Source: Deferribacteres bacterium
GTDB lineage: Bacteria > Zhuqueibacterota > Zhuqueibacteria > Zhuqueibacterales > Geothermadaptataceae
Length of the DNA: 64,000 nucleotides
Direction of reading: 5' to 3'
NCBI GenBank assembly: GCA_020633655.1
Contig: JACKDF010000003.1
Location: 504,634 to 568,633 of the forward strand
Shown: one piece after another, positions 29,592-38,427 of the stretch
Layout of the letters: every line of letters begins with the position of its first letter
How positions within the stretch are numbered: position 1 is the stretch's first letter
Made by a program: the position numbers and the translations under genes
The notes under the pieces: generated by a model
The model's input: only the letters and a program-made list of their open reading frames with translations
What the model was told of the DNA's origin: nothing
The model's database searches: none

Positions 29592-31022
29592 TCAACCTCG
29601 CGTTCCAATAAACGCCTCCCCTTTTTTAATCAACGCCTCATGATCCGCAGGCGGCTGCAAATTTACCATTATTTCAAGCACGCGCTGCTTCAAAACCGCA
29701 TCAGCTTTTGGGGCGTCTTTGGCTTGCCAGTTCTCCAGCGAATAACCCGGCCAGATGGCATTATTTTGCGCATTCATTTCGTGGAACAGACGGAGCGTTA
29801 AATCGGAAGCGAGAAAATTACCTCCTGGCCCAATATCCTCGATTTGCTCCAAAGCGATGGTTTCATCGTTCAACGATATTCCCTGCTGGAAAAGACACGT
29901 CTGGCGAATGATTTCATCGGCGTAGACAACCTTAGCCGGGGAAAATACAAGGGAATCGAAGTTGCCGCCAACGAAGGGCGCCAAGCCCACTTTGCCCATG
30001 CAGCTCGTTAAATGGTTCATCCACAAAGCGCCGGCGGCGGATAGGTCGGCACCCCAGCCCGGGCCGCTGCCCGAGGTGCCGGCGTGGGGGATTTTGTAGT
30101 AAGCCATCATTTCAGCACAGGCGAGATTAAGCAGCATGGTTTGCGGTGTGTAAATCGAGGTCATGTTGCGCATGTCAAACATGGCGGGCAGGCTGCCGAG
30201 GATGACCGGCGCACCGCTTTTAAGTAGTTGGGTGTACACCAGACCAGCAAGCAGTTCCGCATTGAGCGTCACCAATGCACTGGCAGCCGTGATTGGCGTT
30301 GTGGCGCCGGCCATGCCGTAATTGGAGTAAATAATTGGCAGGCCACGCTCCACCGCAAGGAGGACCTTCTCACTGGTTTCTGCATTCAAAACCAACGGTG
30401 TCACCGGATTAAAATACGGTATGATGAACGGCGATTCGGCTAAATCACCGCATAAATGCTGTGCCAAATCCAGCGATTTACGAAACGCATCCGCCTCCGC
30501 GACCAGCAGCACAAGCGGTTTTTCGCAGTTGGCGATCATCTCCAAAGTGGCGTACAATTCACTGACTTCTGTGGGCATATCCTGAATAACACCGGGCGTG
30601 GAAACAACATCGTAGTGGGTGAGTCGTTCCGCCAACCGGCAGGCCTGAACAACATGCTTGCGACTGAAAGGCACAATGGCATTGGTTTCGGGCTCTTCCC
30701 ACCACAGGTTGGTGACACCAACACCAAAGCGACAGGGCTGATTTTCTCCCAATGTAAAAGCTTTTTCCCCTCGGCGGTTGAAAATATCGATGGACGCAGG
30801 CGCTGTCTCGATGGCGGCGTCGATAATCTCTCCGGGAATGGCTACGCGTGCGTCACCAAGGTTTTTGCAGCCTGCGCGCAAAAATGTATTTCGCGCCTGT
30901 TCGGAATCGACACGAACGCCTGTTTTTTCTAAAAGCTTAAGTGTGTTCTTGTGAACATATTCTATTTGTTCAATGGAGAACAGGTTGAGCGAAGGTTGGA
31001 CTTTCAAATGGCGCAGCTCCAT
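29592..31022 (-). CDS. MttB-family methyltransferase, non-pyrrolysine type
   Basis: About 476 residues from ATG 31022; a GTG at 31061 would add 13. It belongs to the trimethylamine methyltransferase family, seen in LLEKTGVRVDSEQARNTFLRAG, GVGVTNLWWEEPET, SNYGMAGATTPIT and YKIPHAGTSGSGPGWGADLSAAG. The frame is open with no internal TAG, so it is of the non-pyrrolysine type, whose known members demethylate quaternary amines such as glycine betaine, carnitine or proline betaine onto a corrinoid protein. No corrinoid protein or activase gene is beside it. The next gene upstream is the KDG kinase. Confidence 0.87.
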   Translation of the reverse strand: MELRHLKVQPSLNLFSIEQIEYVHKNTLKLLEKTGVRVDSEQARNTFLRAGCKNLGDARVAIPGEIIDAAIETAPASIDIFNRRGEKAFTLGENQPCRFGVGVTNLWWEEPETNAIVPFSRKHVVQACRLAERLTHYDVVSTPGVIQDMPTEVSELYATLEMIANCEKPLVLLVAEADAFRKSLDLAQHLCGDLAESPFIIPYFNPVTPLVLNAETSEKVLLAVERGLPIIYSNYGMAGATTPITAASALVTLNAELLAGLVYTQLLKSGAPVILGSLPAMFDMRNMTSIYTPQTMLLNLACAEMMAYYKIPHAGTSGSGPGWGADLSAAGALWMNHLTSCMGKVGLAPFVGGNFDSLVFSPAKVVYADEIIRQTCLFQQGISLNDETIALEQIEDIGPGGNFLASDLTLRLFHEMNAQNNAIWPGYSLENWQAKDAPKADAVLKQRVLEIMVNLQPPADHEALIKKGEAFIGTRG

Positions 31023-31160
31023 GTTTTCATTTACCGAATCAGGGTATTGCCGGCTTATCACAAACTATCAATTTTGCCAAGTAGTATTCAATTATAAACG
31101 GAAACGCAAGAAACCCAGTTTCATACAGCTGGTTGGTAAATTTTGAATATTGGCTATTGA

Positions 31161-32240
31161 CTACCGTTTCACGCGGGCATTGCCAGCCCAGATACTCCAG
31201 ACCTGGTCTTCATCTGCAGGCTCACAATAATCGGTGATGAGTGTAGTCGCAAGTGCGCCTGTTGCCCAACCGAATTGCACCCATTTTTCCGGTTCCCAAC
31301 CCTTCAAAATAGCGTAGAGCATACCACCGACGAAACCGTCACCGCCACCGATACGGTCGAGAACGTGAATGTCACGGGGTTCCACAACGTGCCAGTTATC
31401 GCCTTCCGCCATGATTGCACCCCACAAGTGGTGATTTGTATGCACGACTTCACGCAAGGTTGTCCCGAAAACGGAGGCATTGGGATAAGATTCTTTCACA
31501 CGGTTAATCATCACTTTAAAACTGTCGATTTTTGCTGCCAAATCTTTTCCACCAGCCTCCGGCCCTTCGATACCAAGACATAATTGAAAATCTTCTTCGT
31601 TGCCAACGAGAATATCCGACAAGCTGGCGATTTCGGTAAAAATTTCCTTCAGCTCCTTTTCACGATTTTTCCAGAATGTGGCCCGGAAATTGAGATCGAA
31701 GGAGATACGGGTACCGTATTTTTTCGCTGCCCGGGCGAGCTCGAGACAGAATTGACCTGTATTCGGGGATAATGCCCCAATTAAACCGGAGAGATGGACA
31801 ATCTGCACGCCTTCCTCACCAAAAATCCGGTCGAGGTCAAAATCTTTCACATTAAGCGTACGTCCAACTTCACCCGCCCGGTCGTTGTCGACACGTGGCC
31901 CGCGGGAGCCATAACCACTGTCAGCAATATTGATTTGGTGGCGATATCCCCAGGGCCCGCCTTTGTCAACATCCGGACCTTCATAATCCATGTGCCGGCT
32001 GGCGAGATTATCCTTGATGAAGCGGGCAAATGGACTACCCTTGACGAAAGTTGTCAGTACTTTCACCGGAAGCCCAAGATAGGAAGCAACACTGGCAACA
32101 TTCGTTTCCGCGCTCGACGCACGAAGTACGAATGTATCACTGGAATGAACAGGTTGTCCGTTAACTGGTGTAAGGCGTGTGCCCATGCTGGTTGGAACGA
32201 GCAAGGCGTATTTGCAATTCTTTTTTAATTCGATACTCAT
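31161..32240 (-). CDS. kdgK: PfkB-family sugar kinase, probable 2-keto-3-deoxygluconate kinase
   Basis: 359 residues, ribosome site GGAG before ATG 32240. PfkB signatures: the N-terminal SSAETNVASVASYLGLPVKVLT with substrate-binding Asn, and the C-terminal LDRIGGGDGFVGGMLYAIL with the catalytic Asp and anion hole. Makes 2-keto-3-deoxy-6-phosphogluconate in hexuronate breakdown. Neighbours are LarA- and MttB-family genes. A sequence similar to the proposed GntR sites lies 33 bp upstream. The family assignment is firm; substrate comes from similarity and the uronate context. Confidence 0.82.
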   Translation of the reverse strand: MSIELKKNCKYALLVPTSMGTRLTPVNGQPVHSSDTFVLRASSAETNVASVASYLGLPVKVLTTFVKGSPFARFIKDNLASRHMDYEGPDVDKGGPWGYRHQINIADSGYGSRGPRVDNDRAGEVGRTLNVKDFDLDRIFGEEGVQIVHLSGLIGALSPNTGQFCLELARAAKKYGTRISFDLNFRATFWKNREKELKEIFTEIASLSDILVGNEEDFQLCLGIEGPEAGGKDLAAKIDSFKVMINRVKESYPNASVFGTTLREVVHTNHHLWGAIMAEGDNWHVVEPRDIHVLDRIGGGDGFVGGMLYAILKGWEPEKWVQFGWATGALATTLITDYCEPADEDQVWSIWAGNARVKR

Positions 32241-32272
32241 ATTTGAACTCCATTTATTTTAAAGTTGTTTTT

Positions 32273-32290
32273 AATAATGATATACAAATT
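32273..32290 (-). promoter_or_regulatory. Possible GntR-regulator site upstream of kdgK
   Basis: Minus strand AATTTGTATATCATTATT shares AATTTGTAT with the site upstream of the esterase gene at 57331-57349. It sits 33 bp before the kinase start, a sensible place for an operator. A weak match, listed because the kinase belongs to the same pathway. Confidence 0.3.
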
Positions 32291-32339
32291 CGCGGAGCAC
32301 CAATGTATTTTGAAACGGAGTCAATCCGATATTATTTTT

Positions 32340-32424
32340 GTCATTCCCGAATGCTTTTATCGGGAATCCACTGTAAGCCTCATCACACAATTATGGATTC
32401 CGGCTAAAAGATTGCCGGAATAAC
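32340..32424. repeat. REP-like palindrome (GTCATTCC family), copy 2
   Basis: GTCATTCCCGAATGCTTTTATCGGGAATCCA pairs internally, and TGGATTCCGGCTAAAAGATTGCCGGAATAAC closes the unit. It lies in the 260-bp gap between the LarA and kinase genes. Confidence 0.65.
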
Positions 32425-32500
32425 TGCTGGCAGAGATGGAGACAATTTACATTTTGGTATGAATCTCCGTGTCTCAGCGACTCGTTTTTCTATTTTAAAA

Positions 32501-33757
32501 CTATTTTTTCAATCGGTACAACATCTCCCCCGCTTTGGGGACGTACAATAGACCTTCGTCCTCCTTATTTTCCCAATCTGCCGGATTGATTGAGTTCGGA
32601 TCGCGGTAACCCAGGTTGATCGCTGCACATTCTTCCGGCGGAATCTGCGTCGCCAGCACCACATTCACACGCGGTTTTTCGACACCGTTTTCCATTTTGC
32701 CAATGCCCTTCACATGCGTCGAGTGCGCCATGATGCCACCAGGAATGTCGGCAAATTTATCCATGTTACTAAGAAAGTAATCCCGCGTGTGATAGCCTAT
32801 TTTTTTGATAATCTCACCGTGGGTGACGGACACTTCTTTAATGTGCGGCGCATAAATGATCAGCTCACCGCCATCGGCGACCACTGGTTCGAGTTTGTAC
32901 ATGCATTTGCCACCAGTCCATAAATCATCGTACATTTCCGGCGCACGTGAGAGCACGGAATTAAAAGGTTTCTCTTTGTAAATGATATGCAATTTATCGG
33001 ACAAATCGGAGGCGGATTCCCAGGCGTCTTCGGGGGTGCCGAAATACAAACCCGCCAGATCGTAACCTTTGACAACCAGACTAAAACAAAGTCGCTCCAT
33101 CGGCAAAAAAGCCGCAGCACGATCGACTACGGCCCTTACGGGCGTGTATTTGGTACCAATGATTTCCGGATTGGTAATAAGCGCCCCAAGCCAATGAAAG
33201 AGGTCGATAATTTCCTGTCCGGCGATGCCTGGAAACAGGTATTTATTCCCACCGGAAAAGCCAACCACTTCGTGGGGAAAAGTCGGACCGACGATGACCA
33301 GTGAATCGTAATCGTAAACCATTTTATTGATTGTAACATCGACAGATTGCCGAAGCAAACCGTTGGAAATCTCAGCAATATCGTCTTCGGTCAGGGTACC
33401 GGCGACAGTTAACTTGTCTGGATTTTTCCAGTGATGATTAAAAAAACGAGCTTTCGGGAATTTCGTCTGGTGCTCGCTTTTATCCGCAATACCGACGCGG
33501 TGATAAATTGCCGCATCGCTCATGGGTGGGTGCGTGCCAAGGGCAACGATTAGATCGAACAATGCCACGCGCTCCGCGAGCACATCGTAAAGTGTGCGAA
33601 ACATCAAATCGATGGGCGCGGTGCGTGAATGATCCGGGATGATGAAAAGCACTTTTTTGTTATCGAAATTTTTCGCTGCGACTGCCTTTTCACAAATCGC
33701 ACGGACTTCGGATTCTGTTAATAAGCGCTCAGTTGAGCCGTTGCCAATAGCTGACAT
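32501..33757 (-). CDS. LarA-family (lactate racemase-like, DUF2088) protein
   Basis: 418 residues, AAGGA before ATG 33757. The family motifs are IIPDHSRTAP (39-48), ALGTHPPMSDAAI (72-84) and a glycine-rich FSGGNKYLFPGIAGQEII. LarA proteins use a nickel-pincer cofactor to racemise or epimerise 2-hydroxy acids, with hydride abstraction helped by the His of GTHPP. No larB, larC or larE cofactor genes are here. The gene lies between an exported oxidoreductase and KDG kinase, so an aldonate or sugar-derived hydroxy acid is a better guess than lactate. Confidence 0.85.
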   Translation of the reverse strand: MSAIGNGSTERLLTESEVRAICEKAVAAKNFDNKKVLFIIPDHSRTAPIDLMFRTLYDVLAERVALFDLIVALGTHPPMSDAAIYHRVGIADKSEHQTKFPKARFFNHHWKNPDKLTVAGTLTEDDIAEISNGLLRQSVDVTINKMVYDYDSLVIVGPTFPHEVVGFSGGNKYLFPGIAGQEIIDLFHWLGALITNPEIIGTKYTPVRAVVDRAAAFLPMERLCFSLVVKGYDLAGLYFGTPEDAWESASDLSDKLHIIYKEKPFNSVLSRAPEMYDDLWTGGKCMYKLEPVVADGGELIIYAPHIKEVSVTHGEIIKKIGYHTRDYFLSNMDKFADIPGGIMAHSTHVKGIGKMENGVEKPRVNVVLATQIPPEECAAINLGYRDPNSINPADWENKEDEGLLYVPKAGEMLYRLKK

Positions 33758-33790
33758 TTTATTCCTTCAACTTAAATTTTAATAATCAAA

Positions 33791-35188
33791 CTATTCACTA
33801 TTCCGGGCCATGTTCAATGCCGTGGTCGTGACATAGTACTTTGCAATCATATTCGGGATTTCCCATTCGGGGAGTTTCCCATCCACCAAATAACTGAGAT
33901 ACCTTTCCATAACCTGTCCAAAATGCGCCTCATGCCCGACACGTAGTTCCTCAGGAATTGTAATTTGCCATCTCTCGTCATCTTTTTTTAATCCAATTCC
34001 CGGGTATGTGTCCTGCAAGGTACGAATTGCTTTCTCCAAGCTTTTTTCCAGAGACGACTTATTGGCTTGATTTATACCTTCGACATAGAGTTGCGGTTGG
34101 AAATTTTGTTCCTTTCCCTGGAGAATAATCAGATTCGCAGTGCTGCCACGCATGATGGAATAGTGGGTATCCTTTGCCCCTTCCGGAGCTTCGTAGTTCC
34201 AAACAACGGATACTTTCGCATGAATACCTTTTACTTTATAAACTATTTCACCATTACTATAAACAGGTAAAAGACCATTTTCTAACAATGGTGAAAAGTA
34301 ATCCGGGAATTGATTTAATTGCGTTACTTTTTGAAATTGCTCAAGGGTTAAGTTGGTCGGCCACCGCTTTGCACTGATCATGTCGATGTCGGTTTTATAA
34401 TCAATTATTTGCCCGGGAAAACCTTCCCATTGTACCAGGTCGACCAAATGGGTTGTTACATCGACGATGCCTTCGCCTTCCTGTGTCACATCAAAAAACC
34501 AGGCTGGACGTTTGAGGGGATTGCCGGAAACATATTTAAAAAAATGATGCACACTTTCCTTTACAATGGAGGGATTTTCCGGTGAACCATCCTCCAACTC
34601 GCCGAACACATCGGGAATCGAGGATAATTCACGTTGAAGCAGTGTTGTAATTTCACTGCGCTCGGTCATGATATCATAGAGTAAAACACCATTTTTTTCA
34701 GCAGAAGCAAATGCGTCCTTCAACAGCGTAAAACCGTTTTCATCGATACACATCGGCTTGTCGGCGAGGACATGTATTCCGGCATCAACGGCTGCTTTTA
34801 TATATTGGGTCTTCTCTTTATTATTTCCTGCAGTGACTAAAACATTGCCTTTCTTGTCTTGCAACATTTTGTTGAAAAAATCCTCGCCGAGATAGACATG
34901 CTCACGCCAATGGGTCGGATTCTGTGTTCTGTTGTTATACCCTTCGATTCGATTTAAATGATCTTCAACATCCGGCCCTGCGGGTGCATACACATAGGCA
35001 TCCGGCGATATTTGATCGTACATTGTCTTTTGCACCAGACCGGCGTGAAAATGGCCGGGGTTTATTGTCATGAGCTTCACTTCACCCTGTCCTCCTGTAA
35101 AATTATTAACTGCATCCTTTTCTGTATCACAAGATAACATGAGAAAGAGCGCAAACTGGATTAGTGCAATACGAAGCATAAATTTCAT
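33791..35188 (-). CDS. Gfo/Idh/MocA-family oxidoreductase lipoprotein
   Basis: 465 residues with a lipoprotein signal (LFLMLSC, Cys20) and GGAG before the start. An NAD-binding Rossmann part includes VTAGNNKEKTQYIKAAVDAGIHVLADKPM, and the C-terminal half contains DVTQEGEGIVDVTTHLVDLVQWEGFP. Members of this subgroup act on sugars or sugar acids and are often encoded in glycan clusters. An exported NAD-dependent enzyme must hold its cofactor tightly. It precedes the LarA-family gene by 33 bp, so both are probably co-transcribed. Confidence 0.84.
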   Translation of the reverse strand: MKFMLRIALIQFALFLMLSCDTEKDAVNNFTGGQGEVKLMTINPGHFHAGLVQKTMYDQISPDAYVYAPAGPDVEDHLNRIEGYNNRTQNPTHWREHVYLGEDFFNKMLQDKKGNVLVTAGNNKEKTQYIKAAVDAGIHVLADKPMCIDENGFTLLKDAFASAEKNGVLLYDIMTERSEITTLLQRELSSIPDVFGELEDGSPENPSIVKESVHHFFKYVSGNPLKRPAWFFDVTQEGEGIVDVTTHLVDLVQWEGFPGQIIDYKTDIDMISAKRWPTNLTLEQFQKVTQLNQFPDYFSPLLENGLLPVYSNGEIVYKVKGIHAKVSVVWNYEAPEGAKDTHYSIMRGSTANLIILQGKEQNFQPQLYVEGINQANKSSLEKSLEKAIRTLQDTYPGIGLKKDDERWQITIPEELRVGHEAHFGQVMERYLSYLVDGKLPEWEIPNMIAKYYVTTTALNMARNSE

Positions 35189-35257
35189 AACTACTCTCCA
35201 TTATTATTTCACTTAAAGCAATTTGCAAAAGTTTGGTCCTATGATCTACTTCAAGCA

Positions 35258-35381
35258 GTCATGCCGGATTCGATGCTTTTTATCGAATTCCGGCATCCCC
35301 CCTTTCCACCGTAGGCTTGTGGAGATTCCAGCACGCCTAAAAAGGAAACGGCTGAACTGAAATCCGGCAAAGCAAAATGAC
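35258..35381. repeat. REP-like palindrome (GTCATTCC family), copy 3, degenerate
   Basis: Starts GTCATGCCGGATTCGATGC with the partner GAATTCCGGCATCC, and ends AATCCGGCAAAGCAAAATGAC. Longer and less regular than the other copies. Confidence 0.5.
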
Positions 35382-35431
35382 TGCTATCGGACCTTTCTTT
35401 TGCAAATCAATATTGTTGAAGGGATGGATAT

Positions 35432-35504
35432 ATTTGTAGTGAAGCTTTAACCTTTGCTTCGGGCAAACAGAGTTTATTTGAAGACTAGAGTCCACACTAC
35501 AAAT
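35432..35504. repeat. Palindromic repeat, second copy of the 14005 type
   Basis: ATTTGTAGTGAAGCTTTAACC at the left and a matching ACTACAAAT at the right. Diverged copy of the unit at 14005-14076. Confidence 0.5.
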
Positions 35505-35564
35505 ATGTCTATAACCACCATGTTTTACATTGATTCGCCATAAAACATGAAACGTTCCTTCACC

Positions 35565-36482
35565 TCAGTTTTCTATCCACTTTTCATAAAGATTCTGAAT
35601 TTCAGCGTGATCTAATTTCCCGGCGTGCACGATAATGCGGTACGCAAATGTCAGTGAATCCGACTTCTTTATACTGAGCCCGTCTTCCAGGAAATTCATA
35701 TTTGTGGGAGAGAAAAAGCCATAATCCCGTGTAAACCATTTGCTGGGATTCCATAAATTACTCGGTGAATTCAGGATGGTAATGCCTTCATCAATGCCAA
35801 AATGTTCACCAGTGTAATCACACCAAAGTGCTTCTTTGCCAGCCGTTTCTTTTTCTCCTGTTTCCCCTTCTGAATTCACCAGCGTGCCCCCTTCTGCTAC
35901 GGACAATGCCTTTTTCATTCTCACCGATAACAACGAATGGTTGGTCTTGTCAATATGAATGTCCGTCAGCGCCACTAAAGTTATGGAAAAATCGATGAAT
36001 CGCAGGCTATCCGAGGGAGCCATGATGATTATATCGCGGGTATCGCGCAGGACAGGGGCTTCGTTTGGTTGTTTCCAGTCACAAGTGTCCTTTATTTGAA
36101 TGGAATCCGGGCCATTTTTCACGATAACCGGGCCTTGGGAAATTATCTGTCCGCGGTCAATTCCTTCCTGCCAGTAATTCCCCCCATTTACCTTATCACA
36201 TCCAAACCATAAAGACCGGTGATGGTTGTAGGGAACGCCTGTGTCTGTTGTCAATGAAACGTTACTTGCCGGGCCATTTACCGGAAAAAAATAGGGATAT
36301 TTTTGATTTGCGGCAAAACGGTAGGAGGTAAAGATTTTATTATCAATAAGAATTACTATTTTGCCTGGGTCCTGATTTTTTTGGTAGTAGGCTGAAAGTT
36401 CCGAGGCAAAATTTTTCCCGACAAAAATTATCAGAAGCAGGAACGCAATTAGTGCTAACGTAGTAATTTTTTTATTCATCAT
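35565..36482 (-). CDS. DUF6807 (PmoA-family) exported protein
   Basis: 305 residues with an N-terminal hydrophobic segment (LALIAFLLLIIFVGKNFA) that is a signal peptide or anchor. The PmoA/DUF6807 block is PVNGPASNVSLTTDTGVPYNHHRSLWFG, with the His pair, and IIVHAGKLDHAEIQNLYEKW closes the domain. The family is widespread in glycan clusters of Bacteroidota and Planctomycetota; no reaction is established that I know of. It is one of two in this cluster, both with MocA-family neighbours, so a role in sugar oxidation or epimerisation may be suspected. Confidence 0.8.
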   Translation of the reverse strand: MMNKKITTLALIAFLLLIIFVGKNFASELSAYYQKNQDPGKIVILIDNKIFTSYRFAANQKYPYFFPVNGPASNVSLTTDTGVPYNHHRSLWFGCDKVNGGNYWQEGIDRGQIISQGPVIVKNGPDSIQIKDTCDWKQPNEAPVLRDTRDIIIMAPSDSLRFIDFSITLVALTDIHIDKTNHSLLSVRMKKALSVAEGGTLVNSEGETGEKETAGKEALWCDYTGEHFGIDEGITILNSPSNLWNPSKWFTRDYGFFSPTNMNFLEDGLSIKKSDSLTFAYRIIVHAGKLDHAEIQNLYEKWIEN

Positions 36483-36535
36483 ATTATTTTTTCAGCTTCC
36501 CTGTTATTTGGTGTTCAAATGGAAACCTCGACTTT

Positions 36536-36623
36536 TCATTATTCCACCAATGTTTTTGGTGGGAATCCATAACGCTTTTTACCAACCCACGATGGATTCA
36601 TCCTAAAAACATGACCGAATGAC
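36536..36623. repeat. REP-like palindrome (GTCATTCC family), copy 4
   Basis: TCATTATTCCACCAATGTTTTTGGTGGGAATCCA forms the first hairpin, and GGATTCATCCTAAAAACATGACCGAATGAC the closing part. Degenerate copy inside a 515-bp gap that holds only repeats. Confidence 0.5.
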
Positions 36624-36667
36624 GATTTAATAAAATTGTAACTATCCAGCCTGACTTGGAGAGAAAT

Positions 36668-36744
36668 GGTCCCTGAGCCTGTCGAAGGGCCCATTTCTCT
36701 CATGATGTAGCTCCGCTCCCGCTTCGACAAGCTCAGCGTCCGCT
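36668..36744. repeat. CTTCGACAGGCTCAG-type palindrome
   Basis: CCTGAGCCTGTCGAAGGG near 36673 faces CTTCGACAAGCTCAG near 36722. Palindromes of this wording are frequent in unrelated bacteria. Confidence 0.55.
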
Positions 36745-36792
36745 AATGGCTGGGTAGTTACATAAAATTCAAGCTATAGTTATAAAAAATAT

Positions 36793-36990
36793 AACTATGT
36801 TAAACGAACAATATGAATTACACCATAATTTATGGCCAACAACAAAACAAATTTTATGCTAACGCAGAGCCGCCGAGAAACAGAGTTACGCAGAGAATTT
36901 TTTTAAAAAACTCTGCGAATCTCTGCGCCGTTGTGTGATAAAAATTCCATTTATTTGGCTTGTAATTCAGACCTTTCCTTACAAAGAGCG
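36793..36990 (-). repeat. MITE-like element, copy 3 (inverted), with 8-bp target duplication
   Basis: 198 bp in reverse orientation to copies 1 and 2, from AACTATGTTAAACGAAC to CTTACAAAGAGCG. The octamer aaaaatat lies on both sides (36785-36792 and 36991-36998), a perfect target duplication. The right duplicate touches the stop codon of the downstream DUF6807 gene. Confidence 0.85.
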
Positions 36991-36997
36991 AAAAATA

Positions 36998-38203
36998 TCA
37001 ATCCAACGTAATTTGTGGTGGATTTTGAAATGCCTGATACGCTTCTTCGCACATGCCCTCTGTGGCATTTCCCTCATGTATCCAAATGCGCGCCTTGAGG
37101 GTAATCGATTCTCCCGGATTCAATGAAACGCGATTCACTCCAGGCCAGGCAATACCCAAAAAGCCGTAATGCCGCAAACACCAACCGGCCGGAAAATCCG
37201 GATTGTCTTTGTGCTGAAAAACTGCTGCTCCGGAAAAGTGATCGCTGTTATTGAAAACAGCCGATAAATCTGCCCACGGTAAATTTTTCAGATCACTATC
37301 CGGCTCATTTCCCTCTTGCGAGAAAAGCGTTGTTTGTTCCCGAGGAGCAAAACGAAAATTCAATCCACCATATCCTTTTTTCGTCTGCCCTTCGAATTCG
37401 ATGGATGCAAGGGCCTTCCACGTTAGACTGATATCAATAGCGCGTCCAAATTCTGTTGTGCGAAAGACACGAATCGAAACCCATTCGTCCATTACTTTCT
37501 CGCCAGAGTCTTCCAATTCCCAGAAATTCTTTAATTGCAAAATTGTGCATACAGCGCCAGTTTCTTTGGTCAGCCATTTTTCAAAAACCTGATGAATTCC
37601 CGGAAGCTCTGCCTGCATCCCATAAATATGCCACAGATCGTATCTTTTTCCCTCGACAAAAACTTTTGGCCACACCCAGGATATCCCACGATGATGGTAG
37701 TGATCCTCAGGGAAATCATCTGTCAGGCTATTGCCTTGTAAATCGTACACTGGATGGATGTAACCCGATCGACGATAACGTTCCGGCGCATCGTTGGCAA
37801 GTTGCATCCCGAAATTGTACGTGAGCACAGGTTTATTCTGTTCAAAGACTTCAAGCTGGCCTTGTTCATTTTCTTTAAAAGTGAACACCGGTTCGGTTTG
37901 AGCTGGACGAATCGCATATTTTCCTCCAGTTATTCCAGCAGGGAGAATTGCGCAGAAGTTTCTATTCCCCTCGCTTCCAGCGCCGTTCAATAAAGCCGGC
38001 GCTGCCTGGAGTATAAATTCCTCACTTCCGTTGGAAGCACTATAAGATTTGTTTTCTTTGGATGCATCTGGAATTGAAAACTCAACGAGCGCATCAACCG
38101 GGCTCTTTTCAGGTTTTAAAACGGAGATCGTCTTGCTCTCTTTTTGAGTGCAAGCAAGTGCAGCAATTAAAATAAAAAACATATAAAAAAAATGTTTGAG
38201 CAT
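36998..38203 (-). CDS. DUF6807 (PmoA-family) lipoprotein
   Basis: About 401 residues from ATG 38203, supported by GGAGG; a longer frame from 38233 is less likely. A lipoprotein signal ends at AALAC. The DUF6807 domain includes GYIHPVYDLQGNSLTDDFPEDHYHHRGISWVWPKV and WCLRHYGFLGIAWPGVNRVSL. About 100 residues of extra N-terminal domain distinguish it from the paralogue at 35565. It follows the Tat-exported MocA protein. Function unknown. Confidence 0.82.
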   Translation of the reverse strand: MLKHFFYMFFILIAALACTQKESKTISVLKPEKSPVDALVEFSIPDASKENKSYSASNGSEEFILQAAPALLNGAGSEGNRNFCAILPAGITGGKYAIRPAQTEPVFTFKENEQGQLEVFEQNKPVLTYNFGMQLANDAPERYRRSGYIHPVYDLQGNSLTDDFPEDHYHHRGISWVWPKVFVEGKRYDLWHIYGMQAELPGIHQVFEKWLTKETGAVCTILQLKNFWELEDSGEKVMDEWVSIRVFRTTEFGRAIDISLTWKALASIEFEGQTKKGYGGLNFRFAPREQTTLFSQEGNEPDSDLKNLPWADLSAVFNNSDHFSGAAVFQHKDNPDFPAGWCLRHYGFLGIAWPGVNRVSLNPGESITLKARIWIHEGNATEGMCEEAYQAFQNPPQITLD

Positions 38204-38275
38204 TTTCCTTCCTCCTCTTGTAAAACTACTCATCTCAATACATCCAGTTTACTCGCCGTTTGTTGTTTTCAAAAT

Positions 38276-38378
38276 TTTTGTTCACGAATTGCGCTAATAT
38301 CGCGAATGATTAGTTTACAATATTCCTCGATTGATTTAAAAAAGATTAGCGCAGATTCGTGTGATTAGTGAACAAAAA
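38276..38378. repeat. Palindrome between DUF6807 and MocA genes
   Basis: The arms TTTTGTTCACGAATTGCGCTAAT and ATTAGCGCAGATTCGTG...AGTGAACAAAA pair over most of their length. It may serve as a terminator-like or processing hairpin for the oxidoreductase transcript. Confidence 0.5.
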
Positions 38379-38427
38379 TCTATCGGATTCTTTTTGATTA
38401 TGCAAAGTAAACTAAACAACCAGTAAA

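Noticed and set aside
29592..31022. Pyrrolysine-containing MttB
   Set aside because: The frame is uninterrupted with no in-frame amber codon in the region where pyrrolysine occurs.
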